DNA of 64,000 nt, taken from NCBI GenBank assembly GCA_001768235.1, contig MENK01000008.1:248001-312000 (forward strand). Direction: 5' to 3'. The position numbers were made by a program, and so were the translations under genes. Each line of letters opens with the position of its first letter. Within the stretch, counting starts at the first letter, position 1. This DNA comes from Bacteroidetes bacterium GWB2_32_14 (GTDB lineage: Bacteria > Bacteroidota > Bacteroidia > Bacteroidales > UBA12077). Of this stretch, positions 35,992-44,011 are shown piece by piece. The notes beneath the pieces were generated by a model. The model was not told the DNA's origin. It searched no databases and worked only from the letters and a program-made list of their open reading frames with translations.

Positions 35992-36265
35992 TACGATTAA
36001 ATGGTTTAAATAAATTAAACGAACCCTTCTCAATTCCGCTAATTATTACTTTCATTTTAGAATTGCTGTTTGGATTACCTATTGTTACAATTAAGAAATC
36101 CAAATCATTATCAGAACCCAAAGGGAAATTATTAAAATTCCCTACCCATTCGCCATTCTTGAATGAGAAGTGATTTTGCGGTTTTAAGTTTTTGTCTTCC
36201 AACAAACAAAATTCTATTCGTCTAGAATTGCTATCAATTTTGATTGTAATGTCAACATTTGCCAT
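35954..36265 (-). CDS. Small orphan protein, 103 aa
   Basis: I do not recognise this protein. It has no signal peptide or membrane helix. The sequence (MANVDITIKIDSNSRRIEFC ... VIISGIEKGSFNLFKPFNRNG) suggests a small beta-sandwich. It ends inside the start region of the secreted protein downstream (35954-35991 shared), a close arrangement that suggests an operon of two orphan genes. It begins just below element F and may take its transcription from there. Confidence 0.6.
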   Translation of the reverse strand: MANVDITIKIDSNSRRIEFCLLEDKNLKPQNHFSFKNGEWVGNFNNFPLGSDNDLDFLIVTIGNPNSNSKMKVIISGIEKGSFNLFKPFNRNGYGQFNQEIRL

Positions 36266-36283
36266 ATGCTAGGTTTTTAAATG

Positions 36284-36421
36284 GTTTATAACGGTTGATG
36301 GCATGACCAGTAAGGGTTTGCGGGTGTTTTCTGTCAAGTTACACGAAAAGATGATGCGGGCAAAAACCTTTCGCATACCACTGAAACCCTTATTGGCTAT
36401 ACCGCGTGTTGTGCGTTCGTG
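36284..36421 (-). repeat. attC-like intergenic element F
   Basis: Nearly the whole 156-nt gap is one structured element. ACCAGTAAGGGTTT (36306-36319) pairs with AAACCCTTATTGG (36384-36396) around a GC-rich centre. Read on the minus strand, in the direction of the genes, it begins GCACAACACGCGGTATAGCC (15-mer at 36398-36412 identical to 10577-10591) and ends ATGCCATCAACCGTTA. It sits between the subtilase-VWA stop and the small orphan gene, the same position relative to transcription as the element at 10566-10735. Confidence 0.65.
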
Positions 36422-39400
36422 CTATTCTTTATTTAAAAAATTATAGTGACAAAAACACTTTATTAATGAATCAATATCAAAACCATTTTTTTTCAACCTT
36501 TCTTTTGCACCCTTGTCCATCGTTCTTTTTAAACAATTCAGGAATTTACAGATGGTAACATGAAATGGATTTTGACTAGTATCAGTGGATGATGTCGGAG
36601 CAGGAGCATCACCCCCTTTCCAAATAGCTGCGGATAAAACCTGCTCACGTGTAAAAGGCAGATTACGGGAAGTAAATCCATTTGCTTGAACAGTAAATAC
36701 ATATACACCTTGGTAATCTGCTCGAAGCTGGGTTTCATATATGCCTGATGAAACTTTATTTAAAGTGATAGTATTTACCGAACCATCCGGCATAATATAC
36801 GATGAAATCACACTTGTATCTTTTATCAGTGGTATGCCGTACTCAGTGATAAGGCAGCGTAAACTGATAGTGCCACCAGGTTCATATGAGTTTTGTGAAA
36901 GAGTACAATTAATGCGAAGATTTGAATATGCATGAACCAGTGCCGTAAATTTTACACCATGTACAACAACTTGTTGATACTGATCTTTAGATTTCTTGAG
37001 TTCTGCCAGGTAACGCTTATAATACTTTTGATTCACTTTAAGCAAAATATTCCACTGACCGTTCTGTTCGTTTATTCTGGTGCCATCACTTACCGGCAGA
37101 GTCATCCTGTAATAGGTAACCTGTGTTCCGTCAACCTTTTTAACTGTAGGAAACGAAGCTAGATTTGAATCTTCAATGATGTTACCTTCTGGTGTTTCAA
37201 TAGAAACGTCAATCAGACTCTGAATGGGCATCATCACTATTGCATCGACAGAGATATCTGTTTCATTTAGATAAAATGGAATCTTTATCACAGAATTAGG
37301 GACAACATACCCATTGGGATCAACCACAATCTGTTCATTATTAACGCCTGCTTGTATTTGAAGAAAATATTTGGCAAGCTTAAAGGTATCATCATTGTCC
37401 AGTTGGTCCGTTAAAAGCAGATAACCATTGTGGTTGTTGCATATACTATTTAGTGCTGCTGCGTTTAGTACATCGGCAGTGCCTAAGCCTACTGCAAAAA
37501 CTTGCTCATCAATTAGCGAACTTACATCAGCAATAAATTTCGGCCTATTTTCGCACCCATCAGTAAATACTATCATTGCTTTTTTATCGTAACCTGTAAT
37601 CCCCGATAAGTTATTGTGCCCTCTTTCTATTCCATCCCCTATTGAGGTCCAACCATTTGGATTTGGAGCATAATTTGATAAAGCATTAAATGCGCTCACG
37701 TGAGCGCTATCAAAGACATCTTCTGGAGTACCAAATGGACCAGCAAGTGGATTTAATAGATCATATGAATCTTCATCAAAAGTAACTATCCCCACACCAT
37801 TATTCTCGCGTATACAGGACAAGAATATACTAGTTGAATATTTTAAGACTTCCGATCTGAGTTTATTCTCAATTCCTGAATCCCAATTCATACTGTTCGA
37901 TTTATCCAAAACCAGCATCATTGCACAAGTGGGGCGTGCAATCGTATTTGCAGTAATAGTCACATCGAAAACGTCTCCAGTAGTGATACAGCGAACTTGA
38001 GCTGTTGAATTTGCGGTGTCACCGGCATTCGTCCCGGTATATTTCACCCATACAAAAAACGAACGTGGCAAATTATAGTTTGTTGTTTTGCCCAGTATAA
38101 TGGGGCCGCTGTAATTATGAAGACTGAATGGTGCACTTGGAGATACAGTCACTTCCAGTTCTGTTTGGTGAAAACTGTTTACATCTATTCTGATCGCTCG
38201 AAGTTGTGTTTCTCCTTCAGGTATGTCAATAAAGTTGAGATTTGTTTGAATTGACGTCAATTCCCATCCAGCTTTGGCTACTGCTTCTGCAGCGTTTATT
38301 CGTCCATATCCCCAGTCATTGTTGAATATGTCAGAGCCAAGTTTAACTGCGGTGTTTTGAATAACATCACGTACTTGTTCGTTGGAAAGGCGCGCTTCAC
38401 GACTCCAGACCAATGAAGCCAAACCAGTAACATGAGGTGTAGCCATTGATGTTCCATCCCATTCTACAAAGTCATGGGCGGTGTCTCCATTTACATCATA
38501 GGTTGGAAAAGTCGAAAGAATATTCTTACCAGGAGCTACTACTGAAACGGCTGGGCCAACATTGGAAAAATCTGTTACTTCATCCGAACTATTGGTTGCA
38601 CCTACTGCAATAACGCCTGAGAAATCTGCCGAGTGGATGGCAGGTGTGCGTAAATCCCCGCCATCATTACCAGTGGCAACGCAAAGTACCATCCCATTAT
38701 CATGCGCATATGCACATGCATCACGTAATGTTTGATTGTCAGTAAACCAACCTGCGCTTAGGTTGATAACTAAGCGTTTATTGTTAGCAATTGCATAATC
38801 AACAACTTCTTCTACTGCTGCTTCAAAATCTGATTCAGAACCGTTGCCAGAGTCGTCAAAAACTTTGCATACATAAATTTGCGAATTCCAATTCACACCT
38901 GCAATACCTGAATTATTGTTAGTTTCAGATCCAATTGTTCCACCCACATGTGTTCCGTGTCCGTGTCCATCGGCTGGCAAGTTATCATCATTTACAAAAT
39001 CGGTACCAAGAATATACCTGCTAGTGTCATTTAAGTCTGGGTGAGTAAGATTAGTTCCATCATGTGAGATACCAGTGTCTAGTACTGCAACCAGTACATC
39101 AGTATTACCTTTTTCCAAATCCCAAGCATCTTCTGCATCAATCATGGTTAAAGCCCATTGCTCACTATACTTTGTGTCGTTCGGAGTTGCCAACACATTA
39201 GTTATTGTGTCAGGTTCGGCATAAGCGATATCCATTCGTTTACTTAGTTCTTCAGTGAACATTAGAATATCTGTACCTCCAGAAACTGATAGGACAATTT
39301 TCCCAGTTTTCAGGTTAAACCTATGCACAGAAGTGCCTTTCAATAATTTAGTGATTTCTTCAACTTTCTTTTTGAGCTCTTTTTCATCCTGTTTGCCTTT

Positions 39401-39505
39401 GCTGATCTTAAGTTTTACATTCAGCCTATCAGTGCGGATGTCAACTTTTTTTCCTTTCCATTCAACTGTAGTGAACGGAATGCGTTTTGATTTTTTTGTT
39501 TTCAT
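36422..39505 (-). CDS. Subtilase (S8) fused to von Willebrand A domain
   Basis: A 1027-aa protein. Residues 1-115 form an inhibitor-like propeptide (KIVLSVSGGTDILMFTEELS ... MDIAYAEPD). The S8 domain has the full triad Asp143 (AVLDTGIS), His183 (GHGTHVGG) and Ser353 (GTSMATPHVTG), plus oxyanion Asn280. A linker domain (about 420-520) leads to a VWA domain whose MIDAS motif DKSNS is at 534-538 (MMLVLDKSNSMNWDSG, later IVFTDGC). The last 300 residues look beta-rich, ending with a Cys-containing tail. There is no signal peptide and no T9SS C-terminal domain, odd for a subtilase. I take it as a single intact protein; its target is unknown. Confidence 0.88.
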   Translation of the reverse strand: MKTKKSKRIPFTTVEWKGKKVDIRTDRLNVKLKISKGKQDEKELKKKVEEITKLLKGTSVHRFNLKTGKIVLSVSGGTDILMFTEELSKRMDIAYAEPDTITNVLATPNDTKYSEQWALTMIDAEDAWDLEKGNTDVLVAVLDTGISHDGTNLTHPDLNDTSRYILGTDFVNDDNLPADGHGHGTHVGGTIGSETNNNSGIAGVNWNSQIYVCKVFDDSGNGSESDFEAAVEEVVDYAIANNKRLVINLSAGWFTDNQTLRDACAYAHDNGMVLCVATGNDGGDLRTPAIHSADFSGVIAVGATNSSDEVTDFSNVGPAVSVVAPGKNILSTFPTYDVNGDTAHDFVEWDGTSMATPHVTGLASLVWSREARLSNEQVRDVIQNTAVKLGSDIFNNDWGYGRINAAEAVAKAGWELTSIQTNLNFIDIPEGETQLRAIRIDVNSFHQTELEVTVSPSAPFSLHNYSGPIILGKTTNYNLPRSFFVWVKYTGTNAGDTANSTAQVRCITTGDVFDVTITANTIARPTCAMMLVLDKSNSMNWDSGIENKLRSEVLKYSTSIFLSCIRENNGVGIVTFDEDSYDLLNPLAGPFGTPEDVFDSAHVSAFNALSNYAPNPNGWTSIGDGIERGHNNLSGITGYDKKAMIVFTDGCENRPKFIADVSSLIDEQVFAVGLGTADVLNAAALNSICNNHNGYLLLTDQLDNDDTFKLAKYFLQIQAGVNNEQIVVDPNGYVVPNSVIKIPFYLNETDISVDAIVMMPIQSLIDVSIETPEGNIIEDSNLASFPTVKKVDGTQVTYYRMTLPVSDGTRINEQNGQWNILLKVNQKYYKRYLAELKKSKDQYQQVVVHGVKFTALVHAYSNLRINCTLSQNSYEPGGTISLRCLITEYGIPLIKDTSVISSYIMPDGSVNTITLNKVSSGIYETQLRADYQGVYVFTVQANGFTSRNLPFTREQVLSAAIWKGGDAPAPTSSTDTSQNPFHVTICKFLNCLKRTMDKGAKERLKKNGFDIDSLIKCFCHYNFLNKE

Positions 39506-39612
39506 TGTTTTTCCGTTTTTTTAATAATTACTACATATTATTTGGTGAAAATGAGATTCTTAGCATGACGCCCAACTATTTAATATATTCAAAATCATTG
39601 AACCTATTCACT

Positions 39613-39645
39613 CAAATGTAAATTTGAATGTATAAATCTTACAAA
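39613..39645 (-). promoter_or_regulatory. Bacteroidetes-type promoter before the subtilase-VWA gene
   Basis: On the minus strand TTTG (39645-39642), a 21-nt spacer and TACATTTG (39620-39613) match the -33/-7 consensus, 108 nt before the ATG. The palindrome TCAAAT-GTAA-ATTTGA covers the -7 box (39612-39627), so a repressor could act here. Confidence 0.5.
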
Positions 39646-39709
39646 TAAGTTTTATCTTATGTATTCTAAATCTTATCAGTAAATTTCCTATTCAACCTGC
39701 CCTGCCAAG

Positions 39710-39982
39710 CTATTTAACCAAACTTAAAAGATCAATTCCTGGTCTGAATTTCACAACTTTTTTTCGGGGAATAGAGATCGGTTTTCCCGTTTGCGGGTTT
39801 CTTCCTACCCGTGCATTTTTTTCGGTAACCGAGAAAGAACCAAACCCAACCAGGGCAACTCTATTTCCCTTTTTTAGTGCCCCACTTACACACTCGTGGT
39901 AACAATCAATTGCTCTTTTTGCTTCTGCTTTTGTTAACCCGGAGCATTCAGCTATGGCTTCTATTAAATCTGATTTGTTCAT
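39710..39982 (-). CDS. HU-family DNA-binding protein
   Basis: A 90-aa nucleoid protein. NKSDLIEAIAECSGLTKAEAKRAID is the dimerising helix pair; VALVGFGSFSVTEKNARVGRNPQTGKPISIPRKKVVKFRPG is the saddle and DNA-bending arms with the conserved GFG and RNPQTG motifs. It binds and bends DNA with little sequence preference. It is the last gene of a minus-strand run of small orphan genes, and it also borders the subtilase-VWA accessory block. This may be an extra, locus-specific copy; whether the genome has another HU cannot be seen. Confidence 0.95.
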   Translation of the reverse strand: MNKSDLIEAIAECSGLTKAEAKRAIDCYHECVSGALKKGNRVALVGFGSFSVTEKNARVGRNPQTGKPISIPRKKVVKFRPGIDLLSLVK

Positions 39983-39997
39983 CTTGTAATTATTTAA

Positions 39998-40189
39998 TTA
40001 ATTATTTTTTTTTATAGTATTCAATTGGTTTATGCTATCATTCAGTAGAATTATTTTTGTATATAATTCGTCCATTTTTATATTATCCTGCTCAATTTTT
40101 TGCTTTAATTCCGTGTTTTGATTGTTCTGTATTAAACCATAAAAGCTTACAAAAACTGTTATAATCCCCAGTACGATATTTAATATCAA
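39998..40189 (-). CDS. Small membrane-anchored coiled-coil protein
   Basis: A 63-aa protein with an N-terminal membrane helix (NIVLGIITVFVSFYGLIQ) and a charged coiled coil (NTELKQKIEQDNIKMDELYTKI). It begins with TTG, because no ATG is available between an upstream in-frame stop and the helix. The 15-nt distance to HU and 21-nt distance to the preceding gene support a real gene in an operon, but the short length keeps confidence moderate. I do not recognise a family. Confidence 0.5.
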   Translation of the reverse strand: MILNIVLGIITVFVSFYGLIQNNQNTELKQKIEQDNIKMDELYTKIILLNDSINQLNTIKKNN

Positions 40190-40210
40190 ATTAATTTTTG
40201 TTTGTCGTTT

Positions 40211-40513
40211 CTAATAATTTGCTATAAACAGATTCAGCAATTGGTTTTTATCAAAACTTTTCGACAGGTCTTTGTAATATTTACAGTTTTTCATAATTTC
40301 ATTTTCCTTTGTTAGTCCACCAATACACGTTTTTCTCCTGATTTTTTGCAACAAATACGAAAGTCTTTCCAATGCCTGTTTGTCTAAACCGTACAATGAA
40401 TCTGTATTAAATTTTTCGAACTCTATCTGTTCTTCACTGCTCAGATTTTCAATGTCTTCATCAATTAAATGAAACGAACATTCAGTGCATGTCTTAATTT
40501 CTTTTTTTGCCAT
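40211..40513 (-). CDS. Hypothetical protein, 100 aa
   Basis: I do not recognise a family. It is a soluble charged protein with CTEC near the N-terminus and two further Cys (TCIGG and NCKYY). Those four Cys might bind a metal, but spacing is irregular. It lies between the 237-aa membrane protein gene and the small coiled-coil gene on the same strand. Confidence 0.6.
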   Translation of the reverse strand: MAKKEIKTCTECSFHLIDEDIENLSSEEQIEFEKFNTDSLYGLDKQALERLSYLLQKIRRKTCIGGLTKENEIMKNCKYYKDLSKSFDKNQLLNLFIANY

Positions 40514-40579
40514 TTAACTATCGATTATATTTTAATATTTAGCTTCAAAACCTGAATTCTAAACCATTGGCTATATAGT

Positions 40580-41293
40580 TTATTTACAAGAAACTTGAAA
40601 CACAACTGTTGGTGCTTTTGGAAATGTATCCCAACCAGGGCAATATTTTTCATCCCCAAAATTTAACATTGTAAAATACCATATTCCCGATATTGTTGGT
40701 TGCGGATCGAATCCTGCCTGAAAACCATTATCAGCAGTTAAATATCCACTTACTGCTGTTCCTTTATCATATTGCCAATTAATTAAATATTCATCAGGTT
40801 TTCCAATACAGGTATATTTTTGTGGGTATTGTAGCTGAATTTTATGGACAATTATATCATTACTCCAAATTTCGGGAATAAACTCAATTCGAAACCTGTA
40901 CCGGGTATCTGAAATATACAACCCTGTTCTCGAATAGGTTTCAATCCCCATAATGGTTTCTACTGTAAATTCTCTACTTTCACCATTTGACGCATCAATT
41001 TTCAAAGTAATAACTACCGGATTTGGTAAAGCATTAACATCTTCTGCATTAATCAGGTAGTCACCACTTCCAGGTGCATCGTGGGTTTCGTCATTATAAA
41101 TAATTTTTATCGGAGTATCAGGACTAGTGGTCCAGTGAGCTCTTACATCATCTTTAGGACATCGGAATAAAGGGTAAACTTTAACTGTTTTAAAATTTAC
41201 CGTTTTTTCACCATTGGTAGCAATTATTGTAATTAATCCAATAATTACAATAACAAAAAATAACCCATACTGATAAAATTTTGATTTTCTCAT
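40580..41293 (-). CDS. Putative secreted or anchored protein, 237 aa
   Basis: A signal anchor (YGLFFVIVIIGLITIIATNG) is followed by a beta-rich extracytoplasmic region with no family I recognise; SGDYLINAEDVNALPNPVVITLKID and GIWYFTMLNFGDEKYCPGWD look like sandwich strands. The ATG at 41293 lies 86 nt inside the end of the preceding membrane protein gene in another frame. The membrane helix depends on that start, so a true overlap is likely. Confidence 0.65.
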   Translation of the reverse strand: MRKSKFYQYGLFFVIVIIGLITIIATNGEKTVNFKTVKVYPLFRCPKDDVRAHWTTSPDTPIKIIYNDETHDAPGSGDYLINAEDVNALPNPVVITLKIDASNGESREFTVETIMGIETYSRTGLYISDTRYRFRIEFIPEIWSNDIIVHKIQLQYPQKYTCIGKPDEYLINWQYDKGTAVSGYLTADNGFQAGFDPQPTISGIWYFTMLNFGDEKYCPGWDTFPKAPTVVFQVSCK

Positions 41294-41750
41294 AATTGTA
41301 ATTTTTAATTAGTACAAATGATATAAGTGATGAAAATATTATTGCAAGAATATCGAACCAATCAAAAATTCCTGAACGGAAAAAAGAAACTAAAGCATTT
41401 AATACTGAATAAGATACTTTTAAATCAGCATTGTATAACTGTCCAACTTCAAACAACAGTTCAACAATCATCCAGAATAAACATATAGCTATAATTTTTG
41501 AATTTCTCTTTGGTGTAACCAAGTATAAGAAGATTGTAAATGAAAAGGTGTGAGAAAAACTGGGAAAGGAATTTAAGAATGCAGTAAGAAAATTATTTTT
41601 TGAGTAATCAATAATTTTTATGTTATAAACATTTAATAAACCTGGTCTCGACAAAAAATAAATCATATAACCCATTATTATTACTATTATGCCAACACAT
41701 AATAAAATAAGGTTCTTTTTTTTGGAATCTTGATAAAACATATTTTTCAA
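41208..41750 (-). CDS. VanZ-like membrane protein
   Basis: A 180-aa protein with four or five membrane helices (LILLCVGIIVIIMGYMIYFLS, FSHTFSFTIFLYLVTP, IIAICLFWMIVELLFEVGQLY, WFDILAIIFSSLISFVLI). The FEVGQ followed by GIFDWFDILA is the pattern of VanZ-like proteins; that family can affect glycopeptide sensitivity in some hosts, but most members have unknown roles. Its last 29 codons overlap the next gene. A copy of the 66-bp duplicated element lies 67 nt upstream. Confidence 0.6.
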   Translation of the reverse strand: MKNMFYQDSKKKNLILLCVGIIVIIMGYMIYFLSRPGLLNVYNIKIIDYSKNNFLTAFLNSFPSFSHTFSFTIFLYLVTPKRNSKIIAICLFWMIVELLFEVGQLYNADLKVSYSVLNALVSFFRSGIFDWFDILAIIFSSLISFVLIKNYNYEKIKILSVWVIFCYCNYWINYNNCYQW

Positions 41751-42219
41751 TATTTTAATTTCTAAGATTCTGAATAAAAATATTTATCACCCTAAAATTT
41801 TATTAAAAATCTGATCTCCTTCCACTTATATGTGCCTTATTTTTGAAAAAGGTAACCCTAAATAAAATATGTTATAAAACATGTTTTTGGAATTACTCAC
41901 GAAATATGAGTTTTAGAATGTATCTTTTTTGAAAAAAGAAAAAACAAGAAAATTGAACACTTATTAATTTTCCATACAGGGAGTTAAAGTATCAAATAAA
42001 AACTCTTTAACTATGGAAAAATGTTAGCTCCGGGTATTTAGTTTGGTATTATATAAGAAAACTACCCTGCTTGAATAAAAATGATTTCCAAAAAACAGCA
42101 ACCTTTTTTAATTGTTCCCAACTTAACACGATATTAAATTGGGAAACAATTGCTGTTATTACTTAAACACAGTAGTAATAAATTCTGCTAAATTTACTTT
42201 AGCTAAAACCCAAACGGGT
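41751..42219. other. 469-nt intergenic region with duplicated element copy 1 and large inverted repeats
   Basis: No ORF is credible here. The first copy of the 66-bp element lies at 41817-41882. TTTTCCAT (41968-41975) and AGTTAAAG (41982-41989) pair with CTTTAACT (42005-42012) and ATGGAAAA (42013-42020), leaving one 6-nt bulge. A second structure pairs AACAGCAA and AATTGTTCCCAA (about 42094-42125) with TTGGGAAACAATTGCTGTT (42138-42156). The last one follows the 216-aa gene on the minus strand and may be its terminator; the first has no obvious role. Confidence 0.55.
41817..41882 (-). repeat. 66-bp duplicated upstream element, copy 1
   Basis: Aligned without gaps to 42974-43039, 60 of 66 bases agree by my count. 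It lies 67 nt before the VanZ-like gene and contains CACTTATATGTG, an imperfect palindrome kept in the second copy as CACTTACATGTG. Its position upstream of two genes on the same strand suggests a shared regulatory signal. Confidence 0.75.
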
Positions 42220-42870
42220 TTATGCCATTATTTTAACTATATTTAAAGTGACCGTGTAATTGTATGAATTCCCGAATTTTTTATGTTTAAATTTTATGGT
42301 CTTTTCGTTATTCCCCAAAGCTAAATCTCTTATTTTAAATTCAATGCTTTTTTCACCTAAAAAATCGTCATCATCACCATATGTAACTATTCTCGATACA
42401 GCCTCCTTAGCTATATCATATAATACTCCGCCAACTAATGCCCCAATAATAAATAAAGCTACCGGGCCAACAGCTAATACTTCAGAATCACTTGATGAAG
42501 GTACCTTTTCAACCCACAAATTATTAAATTCTTTCGAGTATTTTTCAGCAAGTTTCTGATAAAACTTACCATTATCCTGTTCCCAGGCTTCCAACATGAT
42601 TACAACAACATGGTTGTCATCTATAATTATATTATCATTTTTACAAATTGTAGTATTTACAATTTTTGTTTCACCGCTATTGGTACTATAAATATCGGTT
42701 AATATTGTGCCTGGCATATAAACTTTTTTTTCTTCATTCTCATGCCCCTCGTCCATCTTGTCTGAAATAGTATAAGCCCCCATGAGGTAAAACTCATCCC
42801 GACTTAATTCCTGTGATTCTTCACAATGAATTTTTGTTAATTCAACTTCAATTTTAAATTGATTCTCCAT
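42220..42870 (-). CDS. Hypothetical protein, 216 aa
   Basis: I do not recognise a family. It lacks a signal peptide. A hydrophobic stretch in the middle (VLAVGPVALFIIGALVGGVLYDIA, about residues 130-153) could be a single membrane helix or a hydrophobic insertion hairpin; it is flanked by an N-terminal beta-rich half and a basic C-terminal half (EKTIKFKHKKFGNSYNYTVTL). The run of hydrophobic then glycine residues is similar in feel to membrane-inserting effectors, but that is only an impression. A second copy of the 66-bp element is upstream. Confidence 0.65.
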   Translation of the reverse strand: MENQFKIEVELTKIHCEESQELSRDEFYLMGAYTISDKMDEGHENEEKKVYMPGTILTDIYSTNSGETKIVNTTICKNDNIIIDDNHVVVIMLEAWEQDNGKFYQKLAEKYSKEFNNLWVEKVPSSSDSEVLAVGPVALFIIGALVGGVLYDIAKEAVSRIVTYGDDDDFLGEKSIEFKIRDLALGNNEKTIKFKHKKFGNSYNYTVTLNIVKIMA

Positions 42871-43493
42871 AATAATTAAATGTTTAGTTAAAAAATTAAT
42901 ATTAAGCTACCTTAGAAAGTTTTCTAAGTTTTTCTCGTTTTTAGATTTCCCATTTCTTTCTCTCATTTTAGAATCCTTCCACTTACATGTGTCTTATTTT
43001 TGAAGAAGGTAACCCTAAATAGAGTGTGTTATAAAACATAATTTTTGAGAATTGTAAACATGTTAAGTGTTTTGGGATATAATTTTTAAGAAATTTTTAA
43101 AATGAGTTTTGTTTATTCCTGCAACCCGGTTAAACTTCGAATAAATATACTGTCGTGCTTACAATACTCTCGACATATACACTTAACTGTTTATTACCCT
43201 ATATTGCCCCAATGAAGCTATTGTTGAGTGTGGGAACTAAAGGATGGTAAAACAATACAAATAAAAAAAGTAAGCCCAATAGGGCGATAGAAATTCGGAG
43301 AACAGTATTATTATATCTAAGAACGGTAATCAAATCCCCCCTCTGCCGACAGTCGATCCCCATTTATTGTTCTCTTTGATCACGAGATCGCTTCGCTTAG
43401 TTTTCCAAAGTGGGGAAATGTAAGTATTCAAAGGTAGAAGGAAATTATAAGCAAAATAGAAGTTTAAGTGTGATTTACCTGAAAATAAACTAT
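42871..43493. other. 623-nt intergenic region: palindrome, duplicated element copy 2, degenerate inverted repeat
   Basis: The longest gene-free stretch of the window. CTTAGAAA-GT-TTTCTAAG (42911-42928) is a perfect palindrome near the 216-aa gene. The second 66-bp copy is at 42974-43039. A G+C-richer patch at about 43330-43420 has TCCCCATTT (43357-43365) facing AAAGTGGGGA (43408-43417) and a CGCTTCGC hairpin, which looks like a decayed mobile or palindromic repeat. No ORF is convincing. Confidence 0.55.
42974..43039 (-). repeat. 66-bp duplicated upstream element, copy 2
   Basis: Matches 41817-41882 at 60 of 66 positions. It lies 104 nt before the 216-aa hypothetical gene, on the same side as copy 1 relative to its gene. 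Confidence 0.75.
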
Positions 43494-43994
43494 TTAGAAA
43501 ATAAATTTAACGCCTATACCTGGATCCGTTGAAACCCAAACATCACCATTTGATACAACCTCAATGAATGGTTTAAAATCAAAACTAACAGCTATAGGTA
43601 TTTGTGGAATTTTATACTCCATTCCCAATAGGCCGTCAAGTCCAAACCCAAAAGTAATATAATCAACATAAGCAGGATAATCAGTATGCCAATATGGCTC
43701 TTTGTTTCTGTTAAACTTTTCGCCATAATGCGAAACATGAGCTCCTGCGCCATAAATCCAATTCAAGCCAATAACATCAAAAGCTTGTTGTCTCCTTTTA
43801 TGAAGCACTGTTACCGAAACGCCATGGTTCCAGAATCCAGCTATTCCTTCGAGTTCATATCCCGAAGAAGTTATCATTCTGAATGTTAATCCAGAAGTTC
43901 CACCAGCCCGGAGACCCATTGCATAATTTTCCTGAGCTCTTGCATCAATAAAGATGAAAGTTAGCACGCTAAATAATATTAGTAACTTTTTCAT
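43494..43994 (-). CDS. Putative outer-membrane protein, 166 aa
   Basis: A signal peptide (KKLLILFSVLTFIFIDARAQ) precedes beta-strand-like segments with glycine and aromatic residues (NYAMGLRAGGTSGLTFRMI, GLNWIYGAGAHVSHYGE, VDYITFGFGLDGLLGMEYKI) and the protein ends GIGVKFIF, with a final Phe typical of outer-membrane barrels. It is likely an eight-strand barrel. Function is unknown. It lies 17 nt after the 151-aa secreted protein gene. Confidence 0.75.
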   Translation of the reverse strand: MKKLLILFSVLTFIFIDARAQENYAMGLRAGGTSGLTFRMITSSGYELEGIAGFWNHGVSVTVLHKRRQQAFDVIGLNWIYGAGAHVSHYGEKFNRNKEPYWHTDYPAYVDYITFGFGLDGLLGMEYKIPQIPIAVSFDFKPFIEVVSNGDVWVSTDPGIGVKFIF

Positions 43995-44011
43995 AGGACG
44001 TATTTTTAAAA

